Assembly (NCBI RefSeq): GCF_007197555.1
Contig: NZ_CP041614.1
Location: forward strand, 2,038,001 to 2,102,000
Length of the DNA: 64,000 nucleotides
Reading direction: 5' to 3'
DNA from: Shewanella psychropiezotolerans
Lineage (GTDB): Bacteria > Pseudomonadota > Gammaproteobacteria > Enterobacterales > Shewanellaceae
Position numbers and translations under genes: made by a program. The notes below the pieces were generated by a model. That model saw nothing but the letters and a program-made list of their open reading frames with translations, searched no databases and had not been told where the DNA came from. Below are positions 1 to 9,478 of this stretch, in pieces. Within the stretch, counting starts at the first letter, position 1; each line of letters begins with the position of its first letter.

Positions 1-809
1 AGTATATTTTAAATGATTCATTACGTGTGAAACGTATTTTACAAAGTGATGATTTTTCATCTTGGCAATTACTTCGCGACAGGATCACATCAAGATTTAT
101 TCATTTGGTATTGCCGGAATATTTGTTACGTAAACCTTACGTGCATTATGCAGCAGGGTTTATGTTTAGCGAGAGTCAATTGGATGCTAAAAGTTTATGG
201 GGTAATAGTGTTTTTTTATTGGCAAGTAATATCGTTCGCGAGTTTGACCGTGTGAGTTGGTTTAGCTTTTTAAGCTCTTACGATGACTCAAAAAATTCTG
301 GTGCAATCGTCAGTCAGTCTGAAGAGGTGATAACGAAAGTCGATATTCACAGTGAAGAAGATGGTTTTTGGTCTGAGGAAGGGTTTATAGCACTCAGTAG
401 CATCTACCTTTCTGGCCAGAAAGGTTTTTTCAGTAACTGTTCAGTTTGGAAAGCCCCCGATGATACTGCTCATTTACAAGGCATGTTACAAACAAACTTG
501 ATGGGGTGTCGTTTCGGTCACTACATTAAGGTGCAGTTAAGGGAGCTTGTGGGCTTATATGACAGTGCCGCAGCGTGTCAGCATCGGCTAAGTGAATGGT
601 TACAATATTATACAAATTCAGGACAATTCGCTGATGACTCAATCATGGCGCGTTATCCACTTAAGTCTTTTGAAGTTCACATTAAAGAATCGCCAAATGA
701 TAAAACACGTTACATGTGTAAATTTATTCTCCAGCCTCAGAACCAGTTCGGAATGATGGATGCTAAGTTGATTTTGGAAACCTCTGTATTGGGATATAAA
801 TCGGATTGA
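1..809 (+). CDS. tssC: T6SS sheath subunit TssC (VipB family), C-terminal part, cut by window edge
   Basis: Large subunit of the contractile type VI secretion sheath, cytoplasmic. The frame is open from base 3, so the true start lies before the window. Readable landmarks are a WGNSVFLLA block, matching the WGN.AF motif of TssC, and a later GHYIKVQLRELVG segment matching the AHYLKV helix of the family. The glycine triplet and the PTEI block that normally follow WGN are not recognisable, so this may be a divergent second TssC copy rather than the main one. tssE starts 4 bases after the stop, so the two are translated as neighbours. Family assignment is good; subtype is inference. Confidence 0.72.
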   Translation, partial: YILNDSLRVKRILQSDDFSSWQLLRDRITSRFIHLVLPEYLLRKPYVHYAAGFMFSESQLDAKSLWGNSVFLLASNIVREFDRVSWFSFLSSYDDSKNSGAIVSQSEEVITKVDIHSEEDGFWSEEGFIALSSIYLSGQKGFFSNCSVWKAPDDTAHLQGMLQTNLMGCRFGHYIKVQLRELVGLYDSAAACQHRLSEWLQYYTNSGQFADDSIMARYPLKSFEVHIKESPNDKTRYMCKFILQPQNQFGMMDAKLILETSVLGYKSD

Positions 810-813
810 CACA

Positions 814-1236
814 ATGAGCTTAATTACGAAACTGGGTCAGTGTTGGAGTGATAATCTTGATAATATTCATGACGATATTATTGATAATTTATGTGGTCTT
901 ATATCTGCCAGAGCTCCTATATGGCTGAAGAGTGAACAAAGTGACCGTTTATCTGGCACGATTGTGAATATGGGCATGACTTGTGTGTCACGCTGGCAAA
1001 ATCAATCAAACAGTGACGGTATCGTAACTGAAATGACGGCATTGATTCAGCGCTACGAGCCAAGATTAAGTCAGGTTGAAATTGAAATACAAGAAACATT
1101 AACCAATGAAAACCGTTTACGCTTTCGTATTTTTGCCGTAATGCACTCAGCTATTGCTGAAGAAGAGGTTGTACTGGACTCTTTTTTAGATTTTAACATT
1201 AATCGGCTTATTGTAAGGAGAGCGAACCTTGTCTGA
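814..1236 (+). CDS. tssE: T6SS baseplate protein TssE (gp25-like)
   Basis: Baseplate wedge component homologous to phage T4 gp25, about 140 residues, the usual size. The hallmark IQRYEPRL segment (E-P-R-L) sits near residue 90, followed by the family's closing beta strands (RLRFRIFAVM). The start is ATG, 4 bases after tssC. The end overlaps the tssF start by 8 bases, which suggests translational coupling. The N-terminal third is more divergent than usual. Position between tssC and tssF supports the call. Confidence 0.87.
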   Translation: MSLITKLGQCWSDNLDNIHDDIIDNLCGLISARAPIWLKSEQSDRLSGTIVNMGMTCVSRWQNQSNSDGIVTEMTALIQRYEPRLSQVEIEIQETLTNENRLRFRIFAVMHSAIAEEEVVLDSFLDFNINRLIVRRANLV

Positions 1237-3007
1237 TGATGTTCTCTCTTATTTTGAGCAGGAATTACGATTTATTCGTGAAGAGGCTGTGCAATTCTCT
1301 GAGCGTTATCCAGGGAGTGCCCGCGCACTTGGTATTAGCAAAGATGGTATTGATGATGTTCAGATAGCACACTTGGTTGAGAGTGTGGCTTTCTTAAATG
1401 GTCGTTTACAAAAGCGATTGGACGATACTTTTCCTGAGTTAGCTGAAAGTTTAATCCGCTTATTGTTCCCTCATTATCTTCGTCCCACGCCGAGCTTTAG
1501 TATGTTGGATTTTGTTATTACTGAAGATATAAATGCAGTGCATGAAATCCCTATCGGTACTGAGTTTGAAATAACTGATGATAAAGTTAGTGCCGTGTTT
1601 CGTACTACCGAAATGGTGGAACTATTACCACTGAAAATTGATCAGGTGAGCGTATCTTTTGCACCATTTAAAGGAGGGAAGCAATCAGGAGTTGAGCATG
1701 CTAAGGCGCTAATTGAAATTTCAATTTCCACATTTGATGAGAATATGGATCTCTCTTCTTTGTCACTTGAGCGATTGAAGGTGCAATTAAAAGGGGATGG
1801 TAGCTTTTTACTGCGTTTGTATGACCTGTTATTTCAAGGCGTTTTACAGATCAGTATTGAGGCTAATGGTGAGTGTATCGAATTAGGTAGAGACGCCATG
1901 CAGCCCACTGGTTTTAAGTTCGCTGAAAGTGTCTTACCGTATCAGTCAAATAGCTTTGGTGGATTTAAACTGCTGACAGAGTTCTTTATGTTCTCTGAGC
2001 GTTTCTATGGTTTTCAACTGGAATTTGGGTCAGCGTTCAAGCAGGTTGTTGGCAATCAGTTTAAAGTACAAATTTTTGTGGATGATCTGGGAGTGGATCT
2101 CGCTCGAAGTTTATCTGAGCAGCATTTTTCCTTATTTACGGTTCCAATCATCAATCTATCTCAAGTGGTATCTGAACCGATTGAGGTCGATTTTTTTAAG
2201 AAGCAATATCCCATTGTGCTTGATGCCAGAGGAGGGGACTCTCTGGAGTTGTTTTCTGTTGATCAGGTACTTGACGTCAGTGGTGCAGAAGCTATCGATA
2301 TTCCACATATTTATGGTGAAAAATTCAATGATTCTCAAACGGGACTTCGTTGGCAGTTGCAGCAGTCGATACATACTCGAGGCGTACTTGATAGTTATAT
2401 TCGAGTGGCTGATTTATCACATAACCATATAGGTAGCGAACTTCTGACTTGGGTTGTGAGGGCTACAGCCTCTAATGGTATCCATGCTGGCTCTTTAGGG
2501 GTAACCAGTACCATTGAATGTAGAGAGTCATTGACGATTCCAGCTGAAATACGGATGTTACGTCGACCTACCATGCCGGTACGCAGTAAAGAAACGAATA
2601 AAAGTGTCTGGGCATTATTACGTCATTTACATTTCAATTATCACTCAGTGATGGGATCGGATGATCCGGTAAGTACATTAAAGACGATGTTTGAGCTTTA
2701 TAACTTTAATCAAAGCTCTTTGAATCAACTTTACATTGATGCGCTTGTTGGGCTCAAGCAAGAGAAAGTCGTTGCCCCTATATATGTGTCAGGTAAAGCG
2801 TGTTTTGCCTATGGCACTAAAATTATTGTCACTTTAGATTCAGCCAGTGTGAGTGCTGGCCTGTGCTTGTTCAGTCATTTATTGGATCATTTTTTTGCAT
2901 TTTTTGCTGGTTTCAACAGTTTTACCCAAGTTGACATTCGTCTTGAAGGCGGAGAAGAAGTGTATCGATCGTTTCCAAGGAGAAGTGGATGCAAGAGTCT
3001 ACTTTAG
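1229..3007 (+). CDS. tssF: T6SS baseplate protein TssF (VasA/ImpG)
   Basis: Large baseplate wedge protein of the type VI secretion system, about 592 residues, normal for the family. The N-terminus is typical: YFEQELRFIREEA, then FSERYPGSARALGI, and around residue 60 the conserved RLQKRLDDTFPELAESL with LFPHYLRP after it. The start is TTG, preceded by a strong AAGGAG about 8 bases upstream and overlapping the end of tssE. The stop lies 19 bases inside tssG. TssF acts with TssG, TssE and TssK to assemble the baseplate beneath the membrane complex. Confidence 0.95.
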   Translation: MSDDVLSYFEQELRFIREEAVQFSERYPGSARALGISKDGIDDVQIAHLVESVAFLNGRLQKRLDDTFPELAESLIRLLFPHYLRPTPSFSMLDFVITEDINAVHEIPIGTEFEITDDKVSAVFRTTEMVELLPLKIDQVSVSFAPFKGGKQSGVEHAKALIEISISTFDENMDLSSLSLERLKVQLKGDGSFLLRLYDLLFQGVLQISIEANGECIELGRDAMQPTGFKFAESVLPYQSNSFGGFKLLTEFFMFSERFYGFQLEFGSAFKQVVGNQFKVQIFVDDLGVDLARSLSEQHFSLFTVPIINLSQVVSEPIEVDFFKKQYPIVLDARGGDSLELFSVDQVLDVSGAEAIDIPHIYGEKFNDSQTGLRWQLQQSIHTRGVLDSYIRVADLSHNHIGSELLTWVVRATASNGIHAGSLGVTSTIECRESLTIPAEIRMLRRPTMPVRSKETNKSVWALLRHLHFNYHSVMGSDDPVSTLKTMFELYNFNQSSLNQLYIDALVGLKQEKVVAPIYVSGKACFAYGTKIIVTLDSASVSAGLCLFSHLLDHFFAFFAGFNSFTQVDIRLEGGEEVYRSFPRRSGCKSLL

Positions 3008-3972
3008 CGAGGCTAAATAACACGTTTAACCGTGTTGCTTTAGATAAGGCTTGGCAATGTTTTAAGCGTAATGCGGCAAACTCTGGACAAACTCCAGATG
3101 TACGTTTTAGTGCTGAATTTCTGCCAGCTTATTATCACAGTGAAATGACAAGGGTTTATGAAAATACAGTTGGTGAGTATGTACTTAAAACCTCTATAAG
3201 TGGTTTATCGGGCAATGATGGTGTCATGCCTAGGGCTATTTATCGTCAGGTCATGCACACCAAGCTTGATTTAGGAGATGAAGCACCTAGTGATTTTCTC
3301 GACACATTTAATAACCGTTATTTTCGTCTTTATTGTCAAGTTGAACAGAAGAATGACTTAAGTTCCCAGCTTGAAGAAGAGACATTTTTCTGGAATCAGC
3401 AGCAATTATCGATGACTGATATGTTAAGCAGTTTGAGCGGCTGCACTGAAGAAGCTAGCGGACTGCCCAAAGAGCGGATGATTCAGTATTCAGGTTTAAT
3501 GGGGATGAAGCTGACTTGTCCAATTACCTTAAAAGCAATTTTGGAAGATTTCTTTGAAGTCCGTTTTGAGGTCGAGGGTTACGGACTTGAATATCAACCG
3601 GTAACACCTTGTTCATTGACACGATTAGGAAAAAAAACAAACAGCTCTCGTCTAGGGGCTGGGGCGATGTTAGGCAAGATGACGCCGATGTTAAGCCAGA
3701 AATTGAATATTTTCATCTTTCCGCTTGATTATCAGCATTCTGAAAATATTCGTTCCAATAACAAAATGATGCTTGCTCTAGATGATTTGGTGAAAAGTTA
3801 TATGGGAGAGGATACGGACTATAGGCTACATATGAAGATTAACAGCCAGTTGTTACCTCGCGTTTGCTTAACCAGTGATCCCCGCAGCGCTCTGAAAGTG
3901 GGTCAATCTGCATGGATGAAAGCTCAATCTGACGTCGAGCAAGCTGTGGCAATGCCACTGTCTTTAAGTTAG
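2989..3972 (+). CDS. tssG: T6SS baseplate protein TssG (VasB/ImpH)
   Basis: Partner of TssF in the baseplate wedge, 327 residues, normal size. Family features seen are the opening with an aromatic-rich helix, VRFSAEFLPAYYHSEM near residue 37 (the region of the F..P...I block), and the middle part with YSGLMGMKLTCPITLKAILEDFFEV, corresponding to the RSA.GLE..L..YF segment of TssG. ATG start lies inside the end of tssF. clpV begins 8 bases after the stop with GGAAGC as a ribosome site. Nothing looks damaged. Confidence 0.94.
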   Translation: MQESTLARLNNTFNRVALDKAWQCFKRNAANSGQTPDVRFSAEFLPAYYHSEMTRVYENTVGEYVLKTSISGLSGNDGVMPRAIYRQVMHTKLDLGDEAPSDFLDTFNNRYFRLYCQVEQKNDLSSQLEEETFFWNQQQLSMTDMLSSLSGCTEEASGLPKERMIQYSGLMGMKLTCPITLKAILEDFFEVRFEVEGYGLEYQPVTPCSLTRLGKKTNSSRLGAGAMLGKMTPMLSQKLNIFIFPLDYQHSENIRSNNKMMLALDDLVKSYMGEDTDYRLHMKINSQLLPRVCLTSDPRSALKVGQSAWMKAQSDVEQAVAMPLSLS

Positions 3973-3980
3973 GAAGCAAT

Positions 3981-6571
3981 ATGATAAATGTAGAATTACA
4001 AAATTTAGTAACCAGGCTGGATCCAGAGTTAAAGCAAGCATTAGAGGGGGCGGCTGGTGAGTGTGTTAGTCGTGGCCATTTTGCCATAGAACCAGAGCAT
4101 TGGTTTGTCCAGTTATTAAAGTTATCTTCGGCATGGCGTGTGTCACTTGAGAAGGCAAAAATAGTCAGGGGCCTTTAGAGGAACAACTTTTTCAAGTGTT
4201 AGCCCGCCAGCCAAGAGGGAATGATACTTCGCCGTCTTTGTCTCCACTGCTTGTAGAATTATTAAAAGACAGCTGGATGCTAGCATCACTGAATAATAAT
4301 CAGTTTGCTATTAATGCTTACCACTTGCTGATGGTGCTCAAACAACGCGTTGAACAAGGTGCTTATCATTGTGTATTGAGTCAGTGGCTGCAACAACTTT
4401 CTACACAGTGGCTTGACTCTTTAGCTGAGATGGATACGGCTAAGAGTGATGAGAGCCATTCACGAATAAATATCGGCTCTGGGGGCACCCCAGCGTTAAA
4501 TAAATACTCACAAAACTTGACTGAATCCGCTCGTCAAGGGGGCTAGACCCTATTGCTGGCCGTGGCGATGAAATTCGTATGGTGATAGACATTCTGTGTC
4601 GGCGTCGTCAGAACAGTCCAATTCTAGTTGGTGAGCCTGGTGTAGGAAAAACCGCTATTGTTGAGGGGCTTGCGCAACAGATTGCCTCTGGAAATGTTCC
4701 ACCATCATTGGCTAAAGTGGAGCTTCGCAGCTTAGACCTTTCACTGTTGCAAGCTGGAGCAAGTATTAAAGGCGAATTTGAAAACCGCCTCAAAGATGTC
4801 ATTAACGAAATCAAGCAATCGGTAACGCCCATTATCATGTTCATTGATGAAGCGCATACGTTGATTGGTGCGGGGGGGCTGCTGGACAAAATGATGCTGC
4901 TAATATTCTAAAGCCTGCATTGGCTCGAGGGGAATTTCGCTCTATTGCAGCAACAACATGGTCGGAATACAAGCAATATTTTGAATCAGATGCAGCGTTA
5001 ACTCGCCGCTTTCAGCTGGTGTCGATTGGAGAACCCAGCGAAGAAGATGCAGTTCATATGTTACAAGGGTAAAACAAAATCTAGAAAAGCACCATCAGGT
5101 TACTGTGATGCAAGAAGCTATCGATGCCGCTGTGTCATTGTCAATTCGTTACTTGCCTGAGCGTAAGCTCCCAGATAAAGCCATTAGCTTACTTGATACT
5201 GCGTGTTCTCGCATCAGATTGAGTCAGAGTTCTACACCAAGGCAGCTTGAGTCAATTGCAGAGCAAATTCGTTATGCTGAAAGCGAAATAGCTAACTTAA
5301 GTCATGAAGCTGCATTGTGGTCTCATAATGAGGGTGGGGCTGAACAGGCCTTGTCACAGTTGCAAGAATTAAAAGCTGAACATGATGAGTTGTTGATTCG
5401 TTGGAAGTTAGAAGGGGCTTTAGTTACTGACATTTTCGAACTGCAAACGAGCTTAGAAAAGCAACTCCTGTCAAAAGGAGGCGTATCACTACAGGAAGAA
5501 AAAGCCATTTTGGTAGAGAAAATGACCGAGCTTTCCTGTTTGCAGGGGGATGATCCTCTAGTTCAACCTCTTGTTACACAAAGCGTTATTGCAGAAGTTA
5601 TTTCATTATGGACAGGGATCCCTGTGGGAAACATGGTGGCACATGAGGTTGAGAGCCTGATGAATCTTGAGCAACATATTGGTGAGAGGGTCATTGGTCA
5701 AGTGGCGCCGATTACTGAAATAGCTAAGGCGATCCGTATGTCCCGTGCGGGTTTAACGGATCCACGTAAACCAGTCGGTGTTTTTCTTATGTGTGGCCCC
5801 AGTGGGGTTGGCAAGACAGAGACCGCTTTGGCCTTGACTGACTTGCTATATGGTGGGGAGCGTAACATTACGACCATTAATATGACCGAATTTAAGGAAC
5901 AACATAAAGTCTCTATGTTGTTGGGGTCGCCCGCTGGTTATGTTGGCTACGGTAAAGGCGGAGTGCTCACAGAAGCTGTACGTAAAAACCCTTACTCAGT
6001 GCTACTTCTGGATGAAATAGAGAAAGCTCATCCGGGAGTTCATGACATTTTTTATCAGATTTTCGATAAAGGTACCATTTCGGATGCAGAAGGGCGCGCT
6101 ATCGATTTTAGACACACGATTATTATTATGACTTCTAATGTTGCAGATAGTGTTGTCGTGCAGGCATGCGTAAAACAAAGGCCTGATATCGATCAATTGA
6201 CGCAGGCTATTTTACCTGAGTTGCAGCGTTTTTTTAAACCAGCGTTTCTGGGACGAGCAACGATCGTACCTTATTTCCCATTAAATAAAGAGGAAATGAG
6301 CAACATCGCTCACCTATCACTTAAACGTATCGAAAATAGCTTAAGAGATCGTTATGGCGCGAGTTTTGAGTGCAGCTCCGATGTGATTGAACTGTTAGTT
6401 AACATGAATCGGTCACCGGAAACAGGAGCAAGGGCAATCGAGCAGCTTATTAATCGTCAACTTGTTCCTGAGCTTGCCAATCAGTGTATTGTGCGCATGA
6501 GTCTGTCGCAAGCCATTAATACAGTGCAAATTTCAGTGGATGATGAGCAATTTGTCATCACTATTTTGTAG
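3981..6571 (+). pseudogene. clpV: T6SS AAA+ ATPase ClpV/TssH, broken by four frameshifts
   Basis: ClpV pulls apart contracted TssB/TssC sheaths so they can be reused. All domains are present but in three frames. The N-domain starts at 3981 (MINVELQNLVTRLDPELK). Walker A1 GEPGVGKTA and Walker B1 [14 protein letters not shown] lie at 4630-4880. The middle domain and second AAA module (GPSGVGKTETA, LLLDEIEKAHPG) lie at 5105-6571. Frame changes fall near 4157-4161 (A5), 4538-4542 (G5), 4872-4878 (G7) and 5068-5074. Each is repaired by adding one base: for example one G restores RQGGLDPIAGR and another restores [18 protein letters not shown]. Amino-acid conservation is otherwise high. Either a very recent pseudogene or a set of homopolymer sequencing errors. 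Confidence 0.93.
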
Positions 6572-6592
6572 TTTATCAGACAAAGAACTTAT

Positions 6593-6624
6593 GCCAGATA
6601 AGCTTAAAAATATTTCTGGCTTTT
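6593..6624 (+). terminator. weak hairpin between clpV and fha
   Basis: GCCAGA pairs with TCTGGC around a 15-16 nt loop and is followed by TTTT. It lies in the 97-base gap between clpV and the FHA gene. It could act as a weak attenuator inside the T6SS operon. The stem is short and the loop large, so confidence is low. Confidence 0.25.
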
Positions 6625-6668
6625 GAACGATGACGGTCATGCTGTAAAACCGCATAAGGAAAAATAGT

Positions 6669-7694
6669 ATGCCACTAGCAATCAGAATTATAAGCTCGCC
6701 AAATGATGAGTCCATCTCCGAGCAGCATAAATCCTTTCCTGAAGAAGGAGGGGATATAGGCCGTTCATTAGGTGTTACGATGCAGTTGGCAGATTCTCAT
6801 CGTGAAATATCTGCGGTGCATGCCATTGTCAAAAAGACTTCTTATGGTTACCAGGTGGTGGACAATAGTACAAATGGCCTATTTGTTAATGGTTCGAACT
6901 CACCGATAGGTAAGGGGAATAAGTATGCTCTGACGGATGGAGATATACTGGATGTGGGTCGTTATCGGTTATTGATTTCATGTTTTACGCCTGAATTGGC
7001 AAAAAGACCTACGTTAGCTCAAGACAATCAAATTTTTGATGACTCGTTACATAATGAAAGTCAAATTATTGATGATCCGTTCGCCAAGGATCTCGAATTA
7101 TTAACCTCCCCTACTTGTGATACGTCAGAGCCGGTTCGCAAGTTGATTGATGATCCATTTAATAGCGAACCTGAGTTGGCTTTGGCTGATGCCTCTCCTG
7201 CGACCACTGCGATGCCGTTATTTCAGGCAGAAGAAGATATTTTTTCTTTTGATGGAGACCCCTACCGGGCAGAAAAAAAGCAGCAAGAGTCTCGATCGCA
7301 TTGGGATCTCGAATTTCATTTCGATGCGTTGGGGGAGGCGCCTCTAACGAATATGGAATATCAGACGAAATTAACCGCACCTCTACAGAAAGAGGAAAGG
7401 AGTCGTCAAGATCCTATATCTGTGATGTCGGATTTTCGACAAAAAGAGCGTACCGATAAAGCCTTAGAAATAGCGTTTGCGAGATTGATGGATGATATTT
7501 CACCAGCATCAATGGAGGCGATGTTCGATGACTTGGTTAGGCCAGCTTTTTGGCGTCGTAAATCTAACTATTGGACAATGTTCAAGCGCTATTTTAATCG
7601 CCAGATTGATAATCAAGATTGGCAAATTAAGTTGCATGCTTATTTTCATGAAGCACTACGCCAGCAAAATAGCTTTGGTGGAGAACCTTGGTGA
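6669..7694 (+). CDS. tagH: T6SS FHA-domain protein (TagH/Fha type)
   Basis: Cytoplasmic phosphothreonine-binding scaffold that in other systems is phosphorylated by the T6SS kinase PpkA and switches on assembly. Residues about 20-105 form the FHA domain: GRSLGVTMQLADSHREIS (the GR...S.H signature), then VDNSTNGLFVNG with the conserved S-T-N-G. The middle is acidic and low in complexity, with two near-identical DDPF repeats (residues ~137 and ~160). The C-terminal ~90 residues (LDEI-like helix, then FWRRKSNYWTMFKRYF) match the conserved tail of T6SS FHA proteins. It overlaps tssJ by 4 bases. A kinase gene lies at the far end of the cluster. Confidence 0.9.
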   Translation: MPLAIRIISSPNDESISEQHKSFPEEGGDIGRSLGVTMQLADSHREISAVHAIVKKTSYGYQVVDNSTNGLFVNGSNSPIGKGNKYALTDGDILDVGRYRLLISCFTPELAKRPTLAQDNQIFDDSLHNESQIIDDPFAKDLELLTSPTCDTSEPVRKLIDDPFNSEPELALADASPATTAMPLFQAEEDIFSFDGDPYRAEKKQQESRSHWDLEFHFDALGEAPLTNMEYQTKLTAPLQKEERSRQDPISVMSDFRQKERTDKALEIAFARLMDDISPASMEAMFDDLVRPAFWRRKSNYWTMFKRYFNRQIDNQDWQIKLHAYFHEALRQQNSFGGEPW

Positions 7695-8155
7695 AAATAT
7701 TGATGAATGTTTGGTTAATACTGACATTAACTGGCTGCAGTCTATGGGGGGACCCCGTGGAACCTAAGTTATTTCTTGATATTAATTCTGGGCTGAATAT
7801 TAATCCCAATATCGAGCGAAAACCCTCACCCGTTGAGATCAGAGTCTACCAGTTAAGTGACAACCAAGCTTTTTCTCAGGCGAATTTCATGCAAATTTTT
7901 CATGGCGATCAAGGAGTATTAAAGGCCAATCTTTTGGTTGTACGCAGGCTCGCCAGTGTTATGCCTGGAGAGCAACGTAAGGAAGTTATTCCTTTGTCAT
8001 CTGAAACCAAATTCATTGGTGTTATCGCGGGTTTTTCCAACTATAGAGAAGCAAAAAATAAGGTTATTTATAAAGTTATAGAGTTGGAAGACACTGAGGT
8101 TAATGTCAGTTTGGATGGTATTAATTTATCGATATCGAGCAAAGAGGAAGAGTGA
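7691..8155 (+). CDS. tssJ: T6SS outer-membrane lipoprotein TssJ
   Basis: Lipoprotein that anchors the TssL-TssM membrane complex to the outer membrane. The N-terminus carries a short signal peptide with lipobox LTGC; Cys is near residue 16. The mature part is a beta sandwich with the family's RVYQL (residue ~51) and FMQIFHGD segments. The start is GTG inside GTGA overlapping the stop of the FHA gene; a TTG lies one codon earlier. The end overlaps the tssK start (ATGA type overlap). Length about 154 residues is typical. Confidence 0.9.
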   Translation: MKILMNVWLILTLTGCSLWGDPVEPKLFLDINSGLNINPNIERKPSPVEIRVYQLSDNQAFSQANFMQIFHGDQGVLKANLLVVRRLASVMPGEQRKEVIPLSSETKFIGVIAGFSNYREAKNKVIYKVIELEDTEVNVSLDGINLSISSKEEE

Positions 8156-9471
8156 TGGATTGCAATAAGGTTCTTTGGAATGAAGGTATGTTTTTATCAC
8201 CACAGCATTTTCAGCAGCAAGAACGATATGTTGAACATTTTATCCGTCAATTTGTAGGCCAACATGTATCTCAATGCTATGGGTTAAGCTCACTAAAACT
8301 AGACTGTTCCATGCTCAATATCGGAAAGTTAATCGTTCGTCATGCTAAAGGTATCTTTCCGGATGGATCACCTTTTGAAATAGAGCATAGATTAGAGCTT
8401 GATATCGCTAAAGATACCAGTAAAAAGAAAATTTACCTTGCGCTGCCCGTTTCTCATCCTGGCATTGTCAATGTGGGAGAGGACAAAAACCAACGTCATT
8501 CGTCAGTGAAGCAGAATGTATTTGATACTAGCCGAGAGCACAGTGATGCTTTGGAGTTAGAGTTAGCTCATTTGAATATTGAGTTAAAAATAGAGGGAGA
8601 AGAGCTTAAAAACTATACCTTACTTGCGGTTGCTGAAATTAGTGAGTACACAGCAGAAGGGAAGCTGACACTCAACCAAGCGTTTATTCCGCCTTGCATT
8701 CAATTTAATGTTTCAGGTTACCTTAAAGATTGCGTCGCTGATGTGTTCGCTCATGTTCAATACCGTGCTCGTACAACCTCTAGCCGCCTTCATTCAGACA
8801 ACAGTAGTAAAAGTTATCAGGGGCTAATGCGAGATTATTTATGGCTGCAAGCATTGGGCTCTTGGATGCCTAAATTGGAACAGTGGAATGAAGTTGGCGG
8901 GTTGTCAACGCAGCAACTTTATTTTGAGTGTGTTTCTATGGCTGGGCAAATGCAGGGGCTCGAGGGGAAAGTGCCGAGTTCCTTTCCTATTTGGGATCTG
9001 AATGATTTATATCGCTGTTTCTCACAAGTCTTCTCAGAATTAATGTTGCTATTGCGGGAGGTACAAGTAGATAACGTATCGACACTGCATTGGCAAACGC
9101 AATTATTTGCCACCCGGCGATTATTACAGGCTCAGGTCACGGATCGGAGTCTTTATCATCAAGGCCGCTTTATCATGGTGGTGACTTCACCTATCGGTTC
9201 AGCACGTTTAGGTAAGGAGTTTCCAGAGGCATGTAAGCTGGCTGGTAACAGTGATATTGTCGGTTTAGTGCGAAATGCCTTGTCTGGAGTCACATTACGC
9301 CACCTACCTTATGCACCTTCAGAATTAAAAGCTCGTCATGATGCTGCTTATTTCGAGGTCGATGATAAATCAGCCTTATGGCAAGCTTTGATTAAAAAAG
9401 AAGAGCCTATTGCTTTGCATATCGATGAACGTATTGATGATATCGATGTTGAACTCCATGTAATTAAGTAG
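8155..9471 (+). CDS. tssK: T6SS baseplate-membrane connector TssK
   Basis: TssK trimers link the baseplate wedges to TssL and TssM. The opening is diagnostic: VLWNEGMFLSPQHFQQQERY, matching the V.W.EGMFL.PQHFQQQ signature. Length about 438 residues is normal. The C-terminal head region contains LKARHDAAYFEVD near residue 400, matching the conserved YF.....W segment. The ATG overlaps the end of tssJ by one base; a GTG one codon upstream is also possible. The gene appears intact and sits 7 bases before tssL. Confidence 0.96.
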   Translation: MDCNKVLWNEGMFLSPQHFQQQERYVEHFIRQFVGQHVSQCYGLSSLKLDCSMLNIGKLIVRHAKGIFPDGSPFEIEHRLELDIAKDTSKKKIYLALPVSHPGIVNVGEDKNQRHSSVKQNVFDTSREHSDALELELAHLNIELKIEGEELKNYTLLAVAEISEYTAEGKLTLNQAFIPPCIQFNVSGYLKDCVADVFAHVQYRARTTSSRLHSDNSSKSYQGLMRDYLWLQALGSWMPKLEQWNEVGGLSTQQLYFECVSMAGQMQGLEGKVPSSFPIWDLNDLYRCFSQVFSELMLLLREVQVDNVSTLHWQTQLFATRRLLQAQVTDRSLYHQGRFIMVVTSPIGSARLGKEFPEACKLAGNSDIVGLVRNALSGVTLRHLPYAPSELKARHDAAYFEVDDKSALWQALIKKEEPIALHIDERIDDIDVELHVIK

Positions 9472-9478
9472 GTGAGCT

